From Fragilaria crotonensis (taxonomy: Eukaryota > Bacillariophyta > Fragilariophyceae > Fragilariales > Fragilariaceae), in NCBI GenBank assembly GCA_022925895.1, contig JAKSYS010000013.1, forward strand, positions 186,001 to 250,000: a stretch of DNA of 64,000 nucleotides. The letters run 5' to 3'. The notes below the pieces were generated by a model. That model did no database searches, had not been told where the DNA came from, and worked only from the letters and a program-made list of their open reading frames with translations. This document shows positions 32,289 to 43,463 of the stretch, in pieces. The position numbers and the translations under genes are program-made. Position 1 is the first letter of the stretch; each line of letters starts with the position of its first letter.

Positions 32289-35265
32289 GGTTGCAGGTTG
32301 CGGGTTGCAGGTTGAAGGTTGCAGGTGTTCTGATTCAGTTTAATATGCTTCTGAAGGGCATTGTTCTGTCAGCTGGTGCGAGCTCCTTGAAGGCACGCGT
32401 CTCGAGCATATCTTCGAACTGTTCGCTTGGTATGACGAGCGACCTATCTTCGGCTGTCACGCCGTTTAAGTATCTTTGAACTGACATTTATCAGGTTTCT
32501 TTAATAGGATGAATTCAGGTTGTTGCGAAATACTGAGTATGTATCTCATGGAGGTCATCGACCATCGTAATTACACCATGGACTGTTGTCATTTGTTGTT
32601 TCATGTATAACGCAGTAAGACACCGGAACTCTGTTCGTCGACATTTATGTCATATACTAAATAAGGTACGAAGTCAACGAATCTCTGCATGATTTTAGTC
32701 TGATTTTTAGCGGGAAACATATAGAATCTTTGTATGTACTGTGTACTGTGTACTGTACATTTCATCCGAGTTTTTTTCCTGAAGGCTCCAGTACGACAGT
32801 ACCATAACCCTAGTAGTACAGGGTATTTTTTGAGCGACCCGAAATTCTTGTCCTTCAAAACAGCCAGACTGGTGCAACAAATGTTTTCAGCGATACTTGT
32901 CAATTGCAACAATTGAAGTTAAGTTGTTGTCCCTTGAAGGTATCCAGAGCTATGGTGTGCATCCAGTCCTTTCTCTATAAGTCAAGGACTGGATACACCA
33001 GATGATTTGTATATGGTGGGTAGTATTGCTTGTTTCTTGTTAACCCCCATACAAGTTGCAGGTGAAATGTGAAGTACTTTACAACAACTAACACCCTCAA
33101 AGTGTTGCCAATCATGTTAGGCAGCAATGGCAGCAATTTTGGTGAGTGTGATTGTGGTGAAAGAGTGTTGACCATCATCACGTCCTTCTCAGGTAGCTAA
33201 TTTGGATTGTGTTTAAGTGTTGGCCTTTGTGGCTGTACTCCTTTTTGGTGTGGAAAGCAAGGCAATACTTGCAAACAAGAACATGGGATACATTGGCTCT
33301 GGTGTCTGACCAGCAGACAGATGATGATCTTGTTGCTGGGTGATTGACCCGTACATACCAAGAAGCAACCTAGCAAATCCTAAAGCTACCTGACGACGAG
33401 TAAAGGCTTCTTGGAAACAGGTTGCAATAACCAAGGTGACTCCCAAGTCTGCCAAGCCAGTGGAGGTGTCACGGAGCCTCACAGATACTGTCCTGGAAAT
33501 GATGCTCTCCGTAAAATCCGTAATTACAAGAAGAGATCTGTAAGGTTTCTTTTTGCATCACGTCCGTGACCACATTGCTCCTCCTCAGGACTTCAACTGG
33601 TGACCTTCATTTCCAGAGATCTACTGTCCTTGCCCTTCAGCAAGTCTTCTTGTTTCTTGAGAAAAAGAAAGCATGATAATTGGTTCCAGAGCAATATCCA
33701 ACATAGTAGTATTTAGCTCTCAGCACAGAAACATTGTTGATGGATGCAATGAGCGACCACCACATTCATTCAGCGTATGGGGATCAAAGCACTCAGCCAG
33801 TGCATGGCGTTTGAGCAATTCGGGCAATGCTCCAAGACCGTAAATCTTTAGAAGCCAATTTTGTTGCATGCTAGCTTATTCATGCAGGTTTGGGAACATC
33901 ATGATGCTGGGGAAGGAATTGTCACAGATTTAGGAAGAGAAAGTTGATAGCATTACAGATTGCATTTTTCACAATCAAGAAATGGACATTTTGTTCTGAT
34001 GTTATGGCGTCTCAACACTTCTTGTCTTTGTTGTTGCACGGAATTTCCCACATTGGAGATAAGGACAGTCTGTTGTCCATTTTCTGTACAGGTACCTAAT
34101 TCCTCTGCTTCAATCCGGACAATGTTACTACCTCATACTGGCATACAATTATAGTGTTGCTAGAGTAGTGAGGCATGTGGCAGCACACAGGCAAGTCTGG
34201 TGTCAACAATGGCTTCAATTTACTTCCACATGGCATGATAACTTGGGTTTTGCAATTTGACTTCAGCAGCAGCAAGATCACATTATCACCACTTCTGATG
34301 AAATGGTTTCTCTTGAAAGCAGCATCACAAACCCTATTGGTGATTCCACTTCTTTTTGTGACCATTAAATGCACAAACATCTGAATTTGGGAAGTTTTCT
34401 CGCAAAGGCTGTCAAATCCTCTAGATTGTTCGGTGGTTCCCCAAATAGTTGGTGTTTGCAATAGCCGCTATGGCCACACGCTGCTTTTTTCCCATTTAAT
34501 CGCTATGTTCAGTGGAGAATAACTAGGAAGAATAATGTTGTTTTCTTCTCACCGAACGTTACGTTTTGACGGCATATCTCCTAACGCTCAGGTCTTCATG
34601 GGGGTTCATGTACAGCTGGATCCACGGTTGTGAGCTGCAGCTATAGACTTGAGGAGGCGCGCTTTTTCATAAATGAAGTAGTGATCAAAGAACATTCGTA
34701 AGGAAGTGCCTGTTTTCGATCTAGTACATGGATAGATAGCTTACAGAAGTTTCGGTCAAATGCCAGAATTCTCTACTGATTTATCAAATTGGACACTTTT
34801 ATTGGAACAAAGTGGTTCAAGAGGAGCTGCTGTGTGTACCATAGCACATGAAGTACAAGTGTAATTCTTAACTGTTTTTACGTTCATGTTGATCCTACAA
34901 GGCATCGGTTCCCATGGGTTGTCCGCCATGATTGTGAACGTGACTTTCGAACGGCAAGAATTCGATGAACCAGTATATTGGTAGCATCGGTACAGCAAAG
35001 TGTGTCGCATGCAGCAAGATACAGTTTGGAACTGTGGCCAGCTTGTCTGGATTACGAGTTTCTCCTCGTGCACTTTCCTGTGGAGTACTCTAGAGTTCCT
35101 CAAGAAAGGAGTAGTTGGATGAGTCATCCTGGAAGAATCCCGGTATTCACGAGTTGATAAAGTGCGATGGATTGCATGTATGCATGCGAAACCAGAATCC
35201 AAGAGATGGAGACGTGTGCGAAACACGCGCGTCCAGTCTCTCCTCATTCCTCAGTGATTGTCGTG
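32289..35265. other. Long spacer without supported gene
   Basis: Open frames such as 33482-33213, 34461-34096 and 35247-34756 (all minus) have no recognisable domains. Segments at 33180-34480 have the look of old transposon sequence (low GTAC, CA/TG-rich), but no motif confirms it. A GTACTGTGTACTGTGTACTG microsatellite lies near 32734-32755. Confidence 0.45.
32952..33000. repeat. Inverted repeat hairpin
   Basis: TGGTGTGCATCCAGTCCTT at 32952-32970 pairs with AAGGACTGGATACACCA at 32984-33000 with a short loop; one arm has two extra bases. Function is unknown; it could be a small foldback repeat. Confidence 0.7.
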
Positions 35266-35877
35266 TCACACAATCTTGGACAGCTCCTCTTCAATGATTC
35301 TCTTCCACATCTGATATCCCTTATCATTAAGATGAAGCTGATCTCGGTGAAAGAATTTCGGATCCGCCTGCTGGTGGTGTTGATTGTCACAAAACATGAA
35401 TAGACAATCTAAAAACGTGACATTGGTGTGTTTCAAACATTGGCGTCGCATCCCCTCGCTCAATCGCGTGTATTGCTTTCGCGATTCTGCATCATCATTG
35501 AGCCATGGTTCGAATTTTGGACCCAAAACAATCAAATGACAAGTATGACGTTCGGATGGATGAGGATTGTGATGGGATACTGATGATGATGGTACTGTCA
35601 TGTTCTCCAACAATGTGTCCATGGCGCGAAGAGTAACTTTCAGTGGAATGCCATTCCCAACATCATTTTCACCAGCACAGAAAATGACAATGGTGGGCGA
35701 AGCCGTAGTATCATCCTTGAGGAATGAGAAATCGAATTGATCCACCACTTGTTCCAAGGTTGCACCGGAGTATCCTTGGACTTGCACTTCTGCCTTTGTC
35801 GACGATATCGTCCACTCTGGTAACAAATCCGATGGCCATCGAGCAATATCGGAATCACCCAGGAGAAGAATCTTCAT
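35266..35877 (-). CDS. SGNH/GDSL-type hydrolase
   Basis: About 203 residues from ATG 35877, which begins MKILLLGDSD as expected for this fold. All four SGNH blocks are visible: GDSD (nucleophile Ser), a block II Gly in YSGAT, GENDVG (Asn in block III) and DQLHLNDKG (Asp-x-x-His). Likely activity is hydrolysis of an ester or acetyl group; the substrate cannot be told. An upstream in-frame ATG at 35997 would add 40 residues, partly encoded by a GT microsatellite, so I prefer the internal start. No signal peptide is seen with that start, suggesting a cytosolic enzyme. Confidence 0.88.
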   Translation of the reverse strand: MKILLLGDSDIARWPSDLLPEWTISSTKAEVQVQGYSGATLEQVVDQFDFSFLKDDTTASPTIVIFCAGENDVGNGIPLKVTLRAMDTLLENMTVPSSSVSHHNPHPSERHTCHLIVLGPKFEPWLNDDAESRKQYTRLSEGMRRQCLKHTNVTFLDCLFMFCDNQHHQQADPKFFHRDQLHLNDKGYQMWKRIIEEELSKIV

Positions 35878-35997
35878 TGTCTGCGTCCCATGGCATCGAT
35901 CGATGGATGTGTGTGTGTGTGTGCTGAACTTTACTGGATTGTTCGTGAGGGGATCACTACTAGCTCCAAACGGGTTGCAAGTGTACCTCCGACGCAT

Positions 35998-37513
35998 GAT
36001 GAAAAAATAATATGAATTGTCGTAGATGCGAGTACATTTTGTACGTGACAGAAAAAAGCGTCATCCTTGTTTCGCCGCCGACGTGCATTTTAGAATATAA
36101 GGTACTACTAGTACTGTACTACCAGGTGCACTTGCGTAGTGCGTACTAGACCTCAGTTCACGTGTTTCTTCTGGATGATATGACGACCTGCTACTAGTAA
36201 CTGCTGTTGGTTATCATTAAACACATCATGCTAACTCGATCAAAATCGCAGTTGCTAATTCATAACGTATTAAACTACCGCAGTCACCACCCAACAGAGC
36301 TCGCTTAGCATCTTTAAATTGAAGACTTGAGTCCCTCGCCACTGTTAGCATAATGGACGAGCCAGGACAACGAAACATCAGGTCCTTTCCTGCTGCAGGG
36401 CATAGCCGACTGCCGACACTCCATCAGGTATTACATCATTGTTGCAGGCTGGGATTCCATAATGCCTTCTCATTGCCTCTGGGATCCTATTGAGTCGGGC
36501 ATCAAAATACTCCATTTGACAAGCCAAGTAATGATACTATGGCAGGCCGTAAGATCGTGATCAAAACAAACTCTCCAACCAAAAGTTGATCGAGATATTG
36601 AGATTCCGGACATCGCACCAGGCACAACTCCCTTTCCAAGTGTTCAATAGCTGGAAATGCAACTGAGTGTGCCTTCAATGATTCCATCACGGACCTGCCA
36701 GTCGCTCAGGAATTCAATCCGGCTATCAATTTCATATTGCTGTTGTATCCGTCGGCGCATGAGGAGCAATCAGTAATGACGTCAACCATTCCATTAAAAC
36801 ACCCGGTGATGCTTCCTACTAAGAATGGATTCCATCCACACTCCAACTTTTCCTGCTGCGATGCCTTCGTCGTCAACAGACAGTGATCCCACCTGAACTT
36901 CGATCGAGTATGCCATCCGACACTCCATCACTTGTTCCATCGGTCCAGAGGTATTCCTCGATTATTGTCGTCAAAGTCAGGAATTCCCTCGCCTACCAGC
37001 CAGAATTCTATCCAACAATCTAAATGATGCTCCATAGAAAATCCAATGCTGGTCCAACGAAAGTCGATCGAGAAGGTTGATTTCCACAACCACCTTGCGA
37101 TAACTCGGAATGTGTGTCACCATTGATTGTGCTGACTTCGGCGATTCATCCCACCAGTTACTAGTTACACCATCACAAATCAGAATCGTACATGTGGGTT
37201 GATCTCGTCAATCTCTCTAGATTCGGTGATGACTTGTCCCCGAAGGATGCAAGTTGGGCCAAAAGAAGTTGTTGTCGATGTTGTTGTGTCGTCATTGCTA
37301 CGCTGGAAGTACTATGGTAACATACCAGGACGTACATGATACACGTGCTTACAAGCGTATATTCGGACTGCCTCCTTGTGCAGGATCTTGTCTCATAGGA
37401 GTGGATTTAAAACTCCTGTAGACATATACTAAGCGTGTACGACCCGACCCACAGTATTTGCTTGCAGTTTTAATATTTTTCGGAGGTACACTTGCAACCC
37501 GTTTGGAGGTCGT
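35998..37513. other. Spacer without recognisable gene
   Basis: No frame above 65 codons and no domain. GTAC-rich words occur at about 36100-36150. The rest is unremarkable. Confidence 0.45.
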
Positions 37514-37841
37514 ACTAGAGACCATTCGGGCTCTGAAGGGCTGGCCCGAAATTCGACACATATCCCATTTTTTAACTGAAAAATTCGAACACACATGTTT
37601 AATTTGCTTCCCCGTGGAAGGAAGCAATCATCAACTTCACCAAAACCCAAAAGTTCGATGAGATCGTGCACTACGTGAGACCTCTACATACATGGAGTAC
37701 AATGGTGCACGATCTCATCGAAGTTCAAGGAATTGGGAGAGAAAGGTACACTACAAACGATCCGAAATATGTCATGTAACGGTCTGTTAACGCGTGTTCG
37801 CATTTTCGGGCCAGTCCTTCAGAGCCCGAATGGTCTCTAGT
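37514..37841. mobile_element. 328-bp foldback/MITE-like element
   Basis: Ends form a 38-bp inverted repeat with one mismatch, beginning ACTAGAGACCATTCGGGCTC at 37514 and ending in its complement at 37841. Inside is a second, perfect 18-bp inverted repeat, TTCGATGAGATCGTGCAC, at 37654-37671 and 37705-37722. No protein is encoded. No clear target duplication was seen. Confidence 0.8.
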
Positions 37842-38017
37842 GCCCCCCTGCAATATGTCATACGACTCTTGAACGGTTTTTATTATATTGATACATGTAT
37901 ATGATTCGATCTTCCGAATCTAGTGTGTATGGATATCAGATATATGTGCGCGTGTTACTCGGAGTACATACAGTATTCCACAAATACTATGCATATCCTA
38001 CTATATTATCCTACTAT

Positions 38018-38076
38018 AGTGTGCGTGCGTCCGTGTGTTACGGAGTATGACCACTCTGGGGTACTGGATCAAATGT
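38018..38076. repeat. Dispersed copy of the 23.3-kb repeat, inverted
   Basis: This stretch is the reverse complement of about 23256-23312, with matching words TTTGATCCAGTACCCCAGAG and GTCATACTCCGTAACA. It shows that part of the tandem-duplicated 22.5-24.1 kb sequence is a dispersed repeat. Confidence 0.85.
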
Positions 38077-38779
38077 TGCACTGTTACGTGGATTACATGT
38101 ACTACAGGTCTACAGTACATAAACGGACGGTAATTTATGTTGAAACGACAGTGTGTTACGTTACTGAACTACAATACTGTACGAATTCAAAGTTACTGGA
38201 TGGAATACTCATTGAATTTGCTGTGAACAGGTTGCTTGACAAATGCTACTGTAAAATATACCGTGCGATGAACTGCAATACTGGGGCATGATGGCATGAT
38301 AAGTACGTTGTACCTGGTACTGTACTTCATGAAGTTTCCTTCGTTGGTACCATGGTACTGCATACTGTAGGGGGAAAAATTAGTGGTACGGAGTACGACC
38401 AGGTTGGGGGTACTGTACGTCCAGTTTCCTGTAGTAGACACTCCGATCAAATGTGAGGTACTTGTACCCACTAGTACAGTTTATATTGTAAACAGCACAA
38501 TACCTGGTAACAGGTACGGTAGCGGGGCGTTCGGACGGACGGGGTTCCAATCACACGTCCAGAGGCGTCATCAATCGCACCATATATCGGATCCACGTCA
38601 AACGCTCGGAACCAAATTCAGTCGTATGTCACAAGACACTTTCCAAAGCACGACAGAGCCATGATCGTGAAAGGTTTTGTTTCGTGCCCTTGCCTTGTTG
38701 TGCAGCAGTCCACATTCGTATTGGTGCGTTAAATACAGTGCTCAGCAGAGATTCATAGCAGTCAGAAGTTGTGGTCAGT
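38077..38779. other. Spacer upstream of ankyrin gene
   Basis: No gene is supported. GTAC-rich words cover 38300-38520. The last 100 bp should contain the ankyrin promoter. Confidence 0.45.
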
Positions 38780-40605
38780 ATGAGTAATTCTACAACAATA
38801 TCCAACGAAATGAAATTGATTGAGAACGCCAGGGATGGTCATCTTCTCGAGGTTACGAACCTCCTGCGTAGAGGGACAAACGTGAATGCTACAGATGAGA
38901 ATGGCAACACAGCTCTTATCTTGGCAAGCACAAATGGTCTCTTGGATGTGGTTCGTGCCTTATTGGACCACGACGACATTGATGTGAATATCGAGGATAG
39001 TGATGACAACACTGCTCTTATCTATGCCAGCATATATGAGCATTTGGAAGTGGTTCGAGCTTTGTTGGATCATGACGGGGTGGATGTGAATGTCAAGAAT
39101 AGTGACGGCGAGACATCTCTCATCATTGCAAGTACACACGGCTATTTGGATGTGGTTCGTGCTTTATTGGATCATGAAGAGGTGGATGTGAATATCACGA
39201 ATGATGATGGCGAGACATCTCTAATCATTGCAAGTACACACGGCTATTTAGAAGTGGTTCGTGCTTTGTTGGATCATGCTGAGGTAGATGTGAATATCAA
39301 GGATGATTATGGCTGGACAGCCCTCATCTGGGCTAGTGACAACGGCCATGTGGACGTGGCTCGTGATTTGTTGAATTACGATGGGGTGGATGTGAATATT
39401 CAGGATGAGTGGCTGGACAGCTCTCATTTGGGCCAGCGAAATGGCCATGCGGAAGTGGTTCGTGCTTTATTGGATTACGAAGGGGTGGATGTGAATGTCA
39501 AGAGAAATGATGGTGACGCAGCTCTTATCCGCGCCAGCGTGAATGACCATGTGGAAGCGGTGTGCGCTCTATTGGATCACGATGAGGTGGACGTGAATAT
39601 CACGCATCATGATGGTTGCTCGGCTCTCATGTTGGCAAGTAGTTTCGGTCACTTCGAAGTGGTTCGTGCTTTACTGAATCACGAATTATAGATGTGAACA
39701 TCACCAATGATCATTGCAACACAGCTGTGAACAATGCAAGCGAATACGGCCATTTGGAAGTTGTTCGTGCTCTATTGAATCACAAAGGCACGAATGTGAA
39801 TGTAAGGGATCGTGATGGCGACACAGCTCTCATCTTGGCAAGCAGAAGGGGGCATTTGGAAGTGGCTCGTGTTTTGTTGAATCACGAGGGGCTGGATGTG
39901 AATGTCAAGGATAACGATGGCAACACAGCTCTCATCAACGCAAGCCATCATGGTCATTCGGAAGTTGTTCGTCTTTTATTGAATCATGATGGCGTGGATG
40001 AGACTATCGAGAATACAGGGGGCAACAGTGCTCTCATCTGCGAAAGTAAGAAGGGCAATGTGGACGTCGTTCCAGCCTTCTTGAAACACGAGCCTGTGGA
40101 TTTGAATATCCAGAATAATGATGGTTGGACAGCCCTCATCTCTGCAAGCTATCATGGCTATTCGGAAGTGGTCTGTGTTTTATTGAATCACGCTGACGTT
40201 GATGTGAACATCAAAAGTAATGATGGCAACTCAGGTCTCGCCTGCGCAAGCTATAATGGCCGTTTGGAAGTGGTTCGAGCTCTTGTAAATCACGAGAAAG
40301 TGGATGCAAACATCAGGGATGATTACGGCTGGACAGCTCTCATCAAGGCAAGCAGCTTAGGCCGATTTGAAGTGGTTCGTGAGTTATTGAGTCACGAAGG
40401 AGTGGATGCGAATATCAAGGATAAAGAGGGTAGGACAGCTCTCATCGTGGCAAGCACTTATGGCAATTTGGAAGTGGTTCGTGCATTCTTGAACCAAGAA
40501 GGTGTGGATGCGAGTATCAAGGATAAAAAGGGCGAAACGGCTCTTGATAAGGCTCGCCAGAAGAAAAATGTTGCGGTTTCTCGTCTTTTGGAAGACTATG
40601 CATGA
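38780..40605 (+). CDS. Ankyrin-repeat protein (about 17 repeats), one frameshift
   Basis: ATG 38780 (MSNSTTISNEMKL) opens a frame that ends at 39691. A second frame from about 39690 to 40605 continues the same repeat pattern, so the two are one gene of about 608 residues interrupted by a one-base shift near 39685 (CACGAATTATAGATGTG). The repeat unit is 34 residues, close to DVNIKDxDGxTALIxASxxG followed by HLEVVRALLDHEGV. Adjacent units are very similar at DNA level (102-bp period), which implies recent expansion or gene conversion. Unit 6 (39404-39443) contains ten residues in a shifted frame bounded by compensating indels. No other domain is present; the role is protein-protein binding with unknown partner. 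Confidence 0.85.
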
Positions 40606-41956
40606 TTGCAGAGACAGGACGCTCCACAGGTTGCCAAATGGATTGGGCCGGTCCTGCATTGATGTAGGCGCTTCTGTTAGCCTACCCGTTTTAGAAGTGC
40701 CCGAATCTCGACTGCCAGACTCCCCGTTCGATATGAAAGACCTGAGAAATTCCACGAAACGGTTTGCGAACGTGATGCAAAGATACAGAGTCGTCTTCAC
40801 CTATGCACACTCGGGTTGACCAAGACGCAAGCCAATTGAGATCGAGTTCCCTCGAAGATTGATTGTGGTGATGGGATCCTGGCTGGACTTGTGTAGTCAG
40901 GTACTCGAAACGCTTGACACCGATTCGATGAAGACTTTTCTAGATTCTGAGTCCAACGAAGCATCGAAGCATCGAAGCATCGAAAATACCATAGAGAAAA
41001 ACACCGTGTTCAGGATACACAAGCGGGAGAAATTTCACAGTTTATAATTGAAAGTGCGGAGTAAACGACTTACTACCTGGTAGCAGACGCTGTACAGGCC
41101 TTCGACGTCTTGGATGACGCTGCCGAATGCTCCTTCGATTTCATCATAATACGCAAAGGAGGAAACGATCCGGTTGCGCGAATCTGCAGACGAGGTGATG
41201 CGAAGAGACATGACGCAGTTGCGATGCGCGGCGAAGCTTGAGAGAGAACGGTGCTTCTATAATAATCGGCACTTGTCTTCGACCGGCTGTACTAGGTATC
41301 ATAGCCACGATTGTACGACGAGGGCCTGGCACAGAGTTACCTACCGACAATGAGATGAGGAGTTTCTTGGCAGAGTTGGGGGCACATCTACGTTTAGATA
41401 CGTTCTCGACCGTGGCGTAGGTGGCCTTATCGGTTGCTGGGTACAAGTACCAGGTACAATCTCCACGTTTGTTGTTGTGACAGTCAGATCCAATTCTCCC
41501 AAACCGCACGTAGGCACTCGTTGTCCACTCGGATGTTGACATTTCATTCATGATGGAATCCAACCACGTATAACTTATACACTGCATTACATACACTAAG
41601 ATACAACAATATTGTGATATCCGTGTCGCGTCTCCGTAGTATTGCCATCTCCATTTCAACCATGTTCAATACGATCAGGAATTCGAAAGCTCCATGGCGT
41701 CCGTGTTGCCTGTTCAGGTTGAATGTATTGGTGCAGGTCTGTTGTTCCGGGAGTCGGGATTGGGGAACCAACGATAGCCGATCATGCCTGCTGATTCTGT
41801 TTCGTTCCTGGTGCTTGCAGTGTCCTAATAATAGAACGGCATTTGTTTCAGACTGGATACTGGGTAACTTATTCCCTTCAATGATAAAACCAAGAATTTT
41901 TAGTCTAATACTATCTACGTAGTATGAACTAGAACCTGTTAGTGCAGTTGGAACTC
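40606..41956. other. Spacer without supported gene
   Basis: Open frames at 41659-41144 and 41960-41544 (minus) have no recognisable motif. GTAC words occur near 41440. Nothing else is seen. Confidence 0.45.
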
Positions 41957-42999
41957 TCAAGTACGTGTTTCAGACACCCAGTTGGTGAGCGCGTATCGAT
42001 CCACTGACGATGGCAACACCATGTGCTCCACCAGGTCGCTTTGAAAAATGACCAGAGTTCCTCCTTTCGGGACAATATCGAATGACTCCTCCCGATCCTT
42101 TGGATTCGCCCAACATCGCAGCATTCCTCCATCGGACTCTTGTCGATCTGGCTCGTTCAGATATAAAATGACTGTCGTGACTCGTTGTCGATAGTCCGAG
42201 AGGCGCCACCATTCCAAAAGACCCAACTCGGACAGTGTCGACGCAGGCATCCGTGTCGCGAGTACGACGCTTTGGAATCCCCTGGATACAGTGCCAATTG
42301 ACAGGGTCGAGGAACCACCACGTGACGATGCTGAGCTGGATGAGACAATGTTGCAGTTGTTGTTGTCGGAGTTGTAGATGAAGCCGTATTGACGCCATTG
42401 CCATGGTATCCAGAGTCTTGTAATGCCTGTTCGACCCCGCGAATAAAGCGAACGCAGTACATCAAGTGTTCACTGCAATGTCATCATTTGTATCATCGAC
42501 GACACCATTTGTTCTTATTGCGCTACTACTACTACTTGTAGTACTACTACTCTTCATGTTTGTGTTGACCTCATCTTGAATCCAAAGGATACAATCCTGT
42601 CTGACATCGTCATCATTCCCACTTGTTTCCATGACAAGATGTTTCTGTTTTATATAATTCTCATTCCACGTCGTGCCGCATACTTGTTCCTTGATAGTGC
42701 CGCAGGCAGTACAACAATCCCTCGTTGTTGTAGTTCCTTGACATGATGAGGTTGAATGAGTGTACTCGTTTGTTGACAACGACAGTGATGAGGAATGTCG
42801 ACATTGTCAGGATGTAGATCCGTCCGATGGTAGGCTCCACAAGTAGTCCAACAAGACCGGCACAAATGGCAAGTGCCATGATTGTATCAGGAGATGGTGG
42901 TGCTGTTGTACTTGTTGTTGTTTTTGTTGTTGTGGATGTTTGTCGTGGTAGTTGTAGTCGTTGCTTGTTGGTTTGTATGTGACCCGTGGCAGAGGACAA
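41957..42999 (-). pseudogene. 2-oxoglutarate/Fe(II) dioxygenase (prolyl-hydroxylase-like), multiple frameshifts
   Basis: Consecutive minus-strand frames give an N-terminal membrane segment (MALAICAGLVGLLVEP, with a second hydrophobic stretch LTMSTFLITVVV). A QPHHVKELQQRGIVVLP segment, an NDDDVRQDCILWI segment and a catalytic core follow. The core has ALYPGDSKASYSRH, LGLLEWWRLSDYRQR, TTVILYLNEPD, DGGMLRCW and a C-terminal His and Arg in EHMVLPSSVDRYALTNW. That order fits the 2OG-Fe(II) oxygenase superfamily. The frame changes near 42765, near 42662 and in 42240-42260. The last falls exactly at the expected His-x-Asp iron ligands, so the motif cannot be read cleanly. Either a pseudogene or a gene with several sequence errors; no other stops interrupt it. 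Confidence 0.7.
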
Positions 43000-43463
43000 A
43001 AGTCGTTGCCACTTGAATATATTGACTTCCTTTGTTCTGGAACGAGAGGCAGGGTTGTGAGAGAGAGGGAGGCGGAGGGACAGATCAAGTTAGTCTTGCT
43101 TCAGGATCACTTCACACTTCAGTTACACCAGGAATTTAAGAACTTCAAAGTACACGTAGCTCAAGTTGAGGTGAGTTGCGCAAGAGTGTGCAAGACGAGA
43201 GTGGGGTGGACTTTTTTCCGTGTCTGGGGCAGCTGTGATTTTGTGTTTTGTGAGGCCAGTGCGCGTTTGCGTATGGCTGGATTCACGAACAGGATTCGCG
43301 AGGTAGAGCTCTACGTACTAGTACCACGATTTTTTTAATGCGTGCGCATCGAAAATAGATTTATGCGTCGAATCACTTGCTTCTCAACCCCATTGACCTT
43401 GACAGTCCATACCTTCACCAATTCTTGATATTCCGTGGAGCTTCTTGAAGATATTTCATCTCC
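43000..43463. other. Spacer between oxygenase and transposon copy 2
   Basis: No gene is supported. It likely contains the promoter of the oxygenase (minus) and the left end of the second DDE element, whose terminal repeat was not identified. Confidence 0.4.

Noticed and set aside
32952-33000. Hairpin as a rho-independent terminator
   Set aside because: The genome is eukaryotic, there is no T-tract directly after the stem and no gene ends nearby.
34096-34461. 121-codon minus-strand frame
   Set aside because: No motif, no neighbour support and no start-context evidence.
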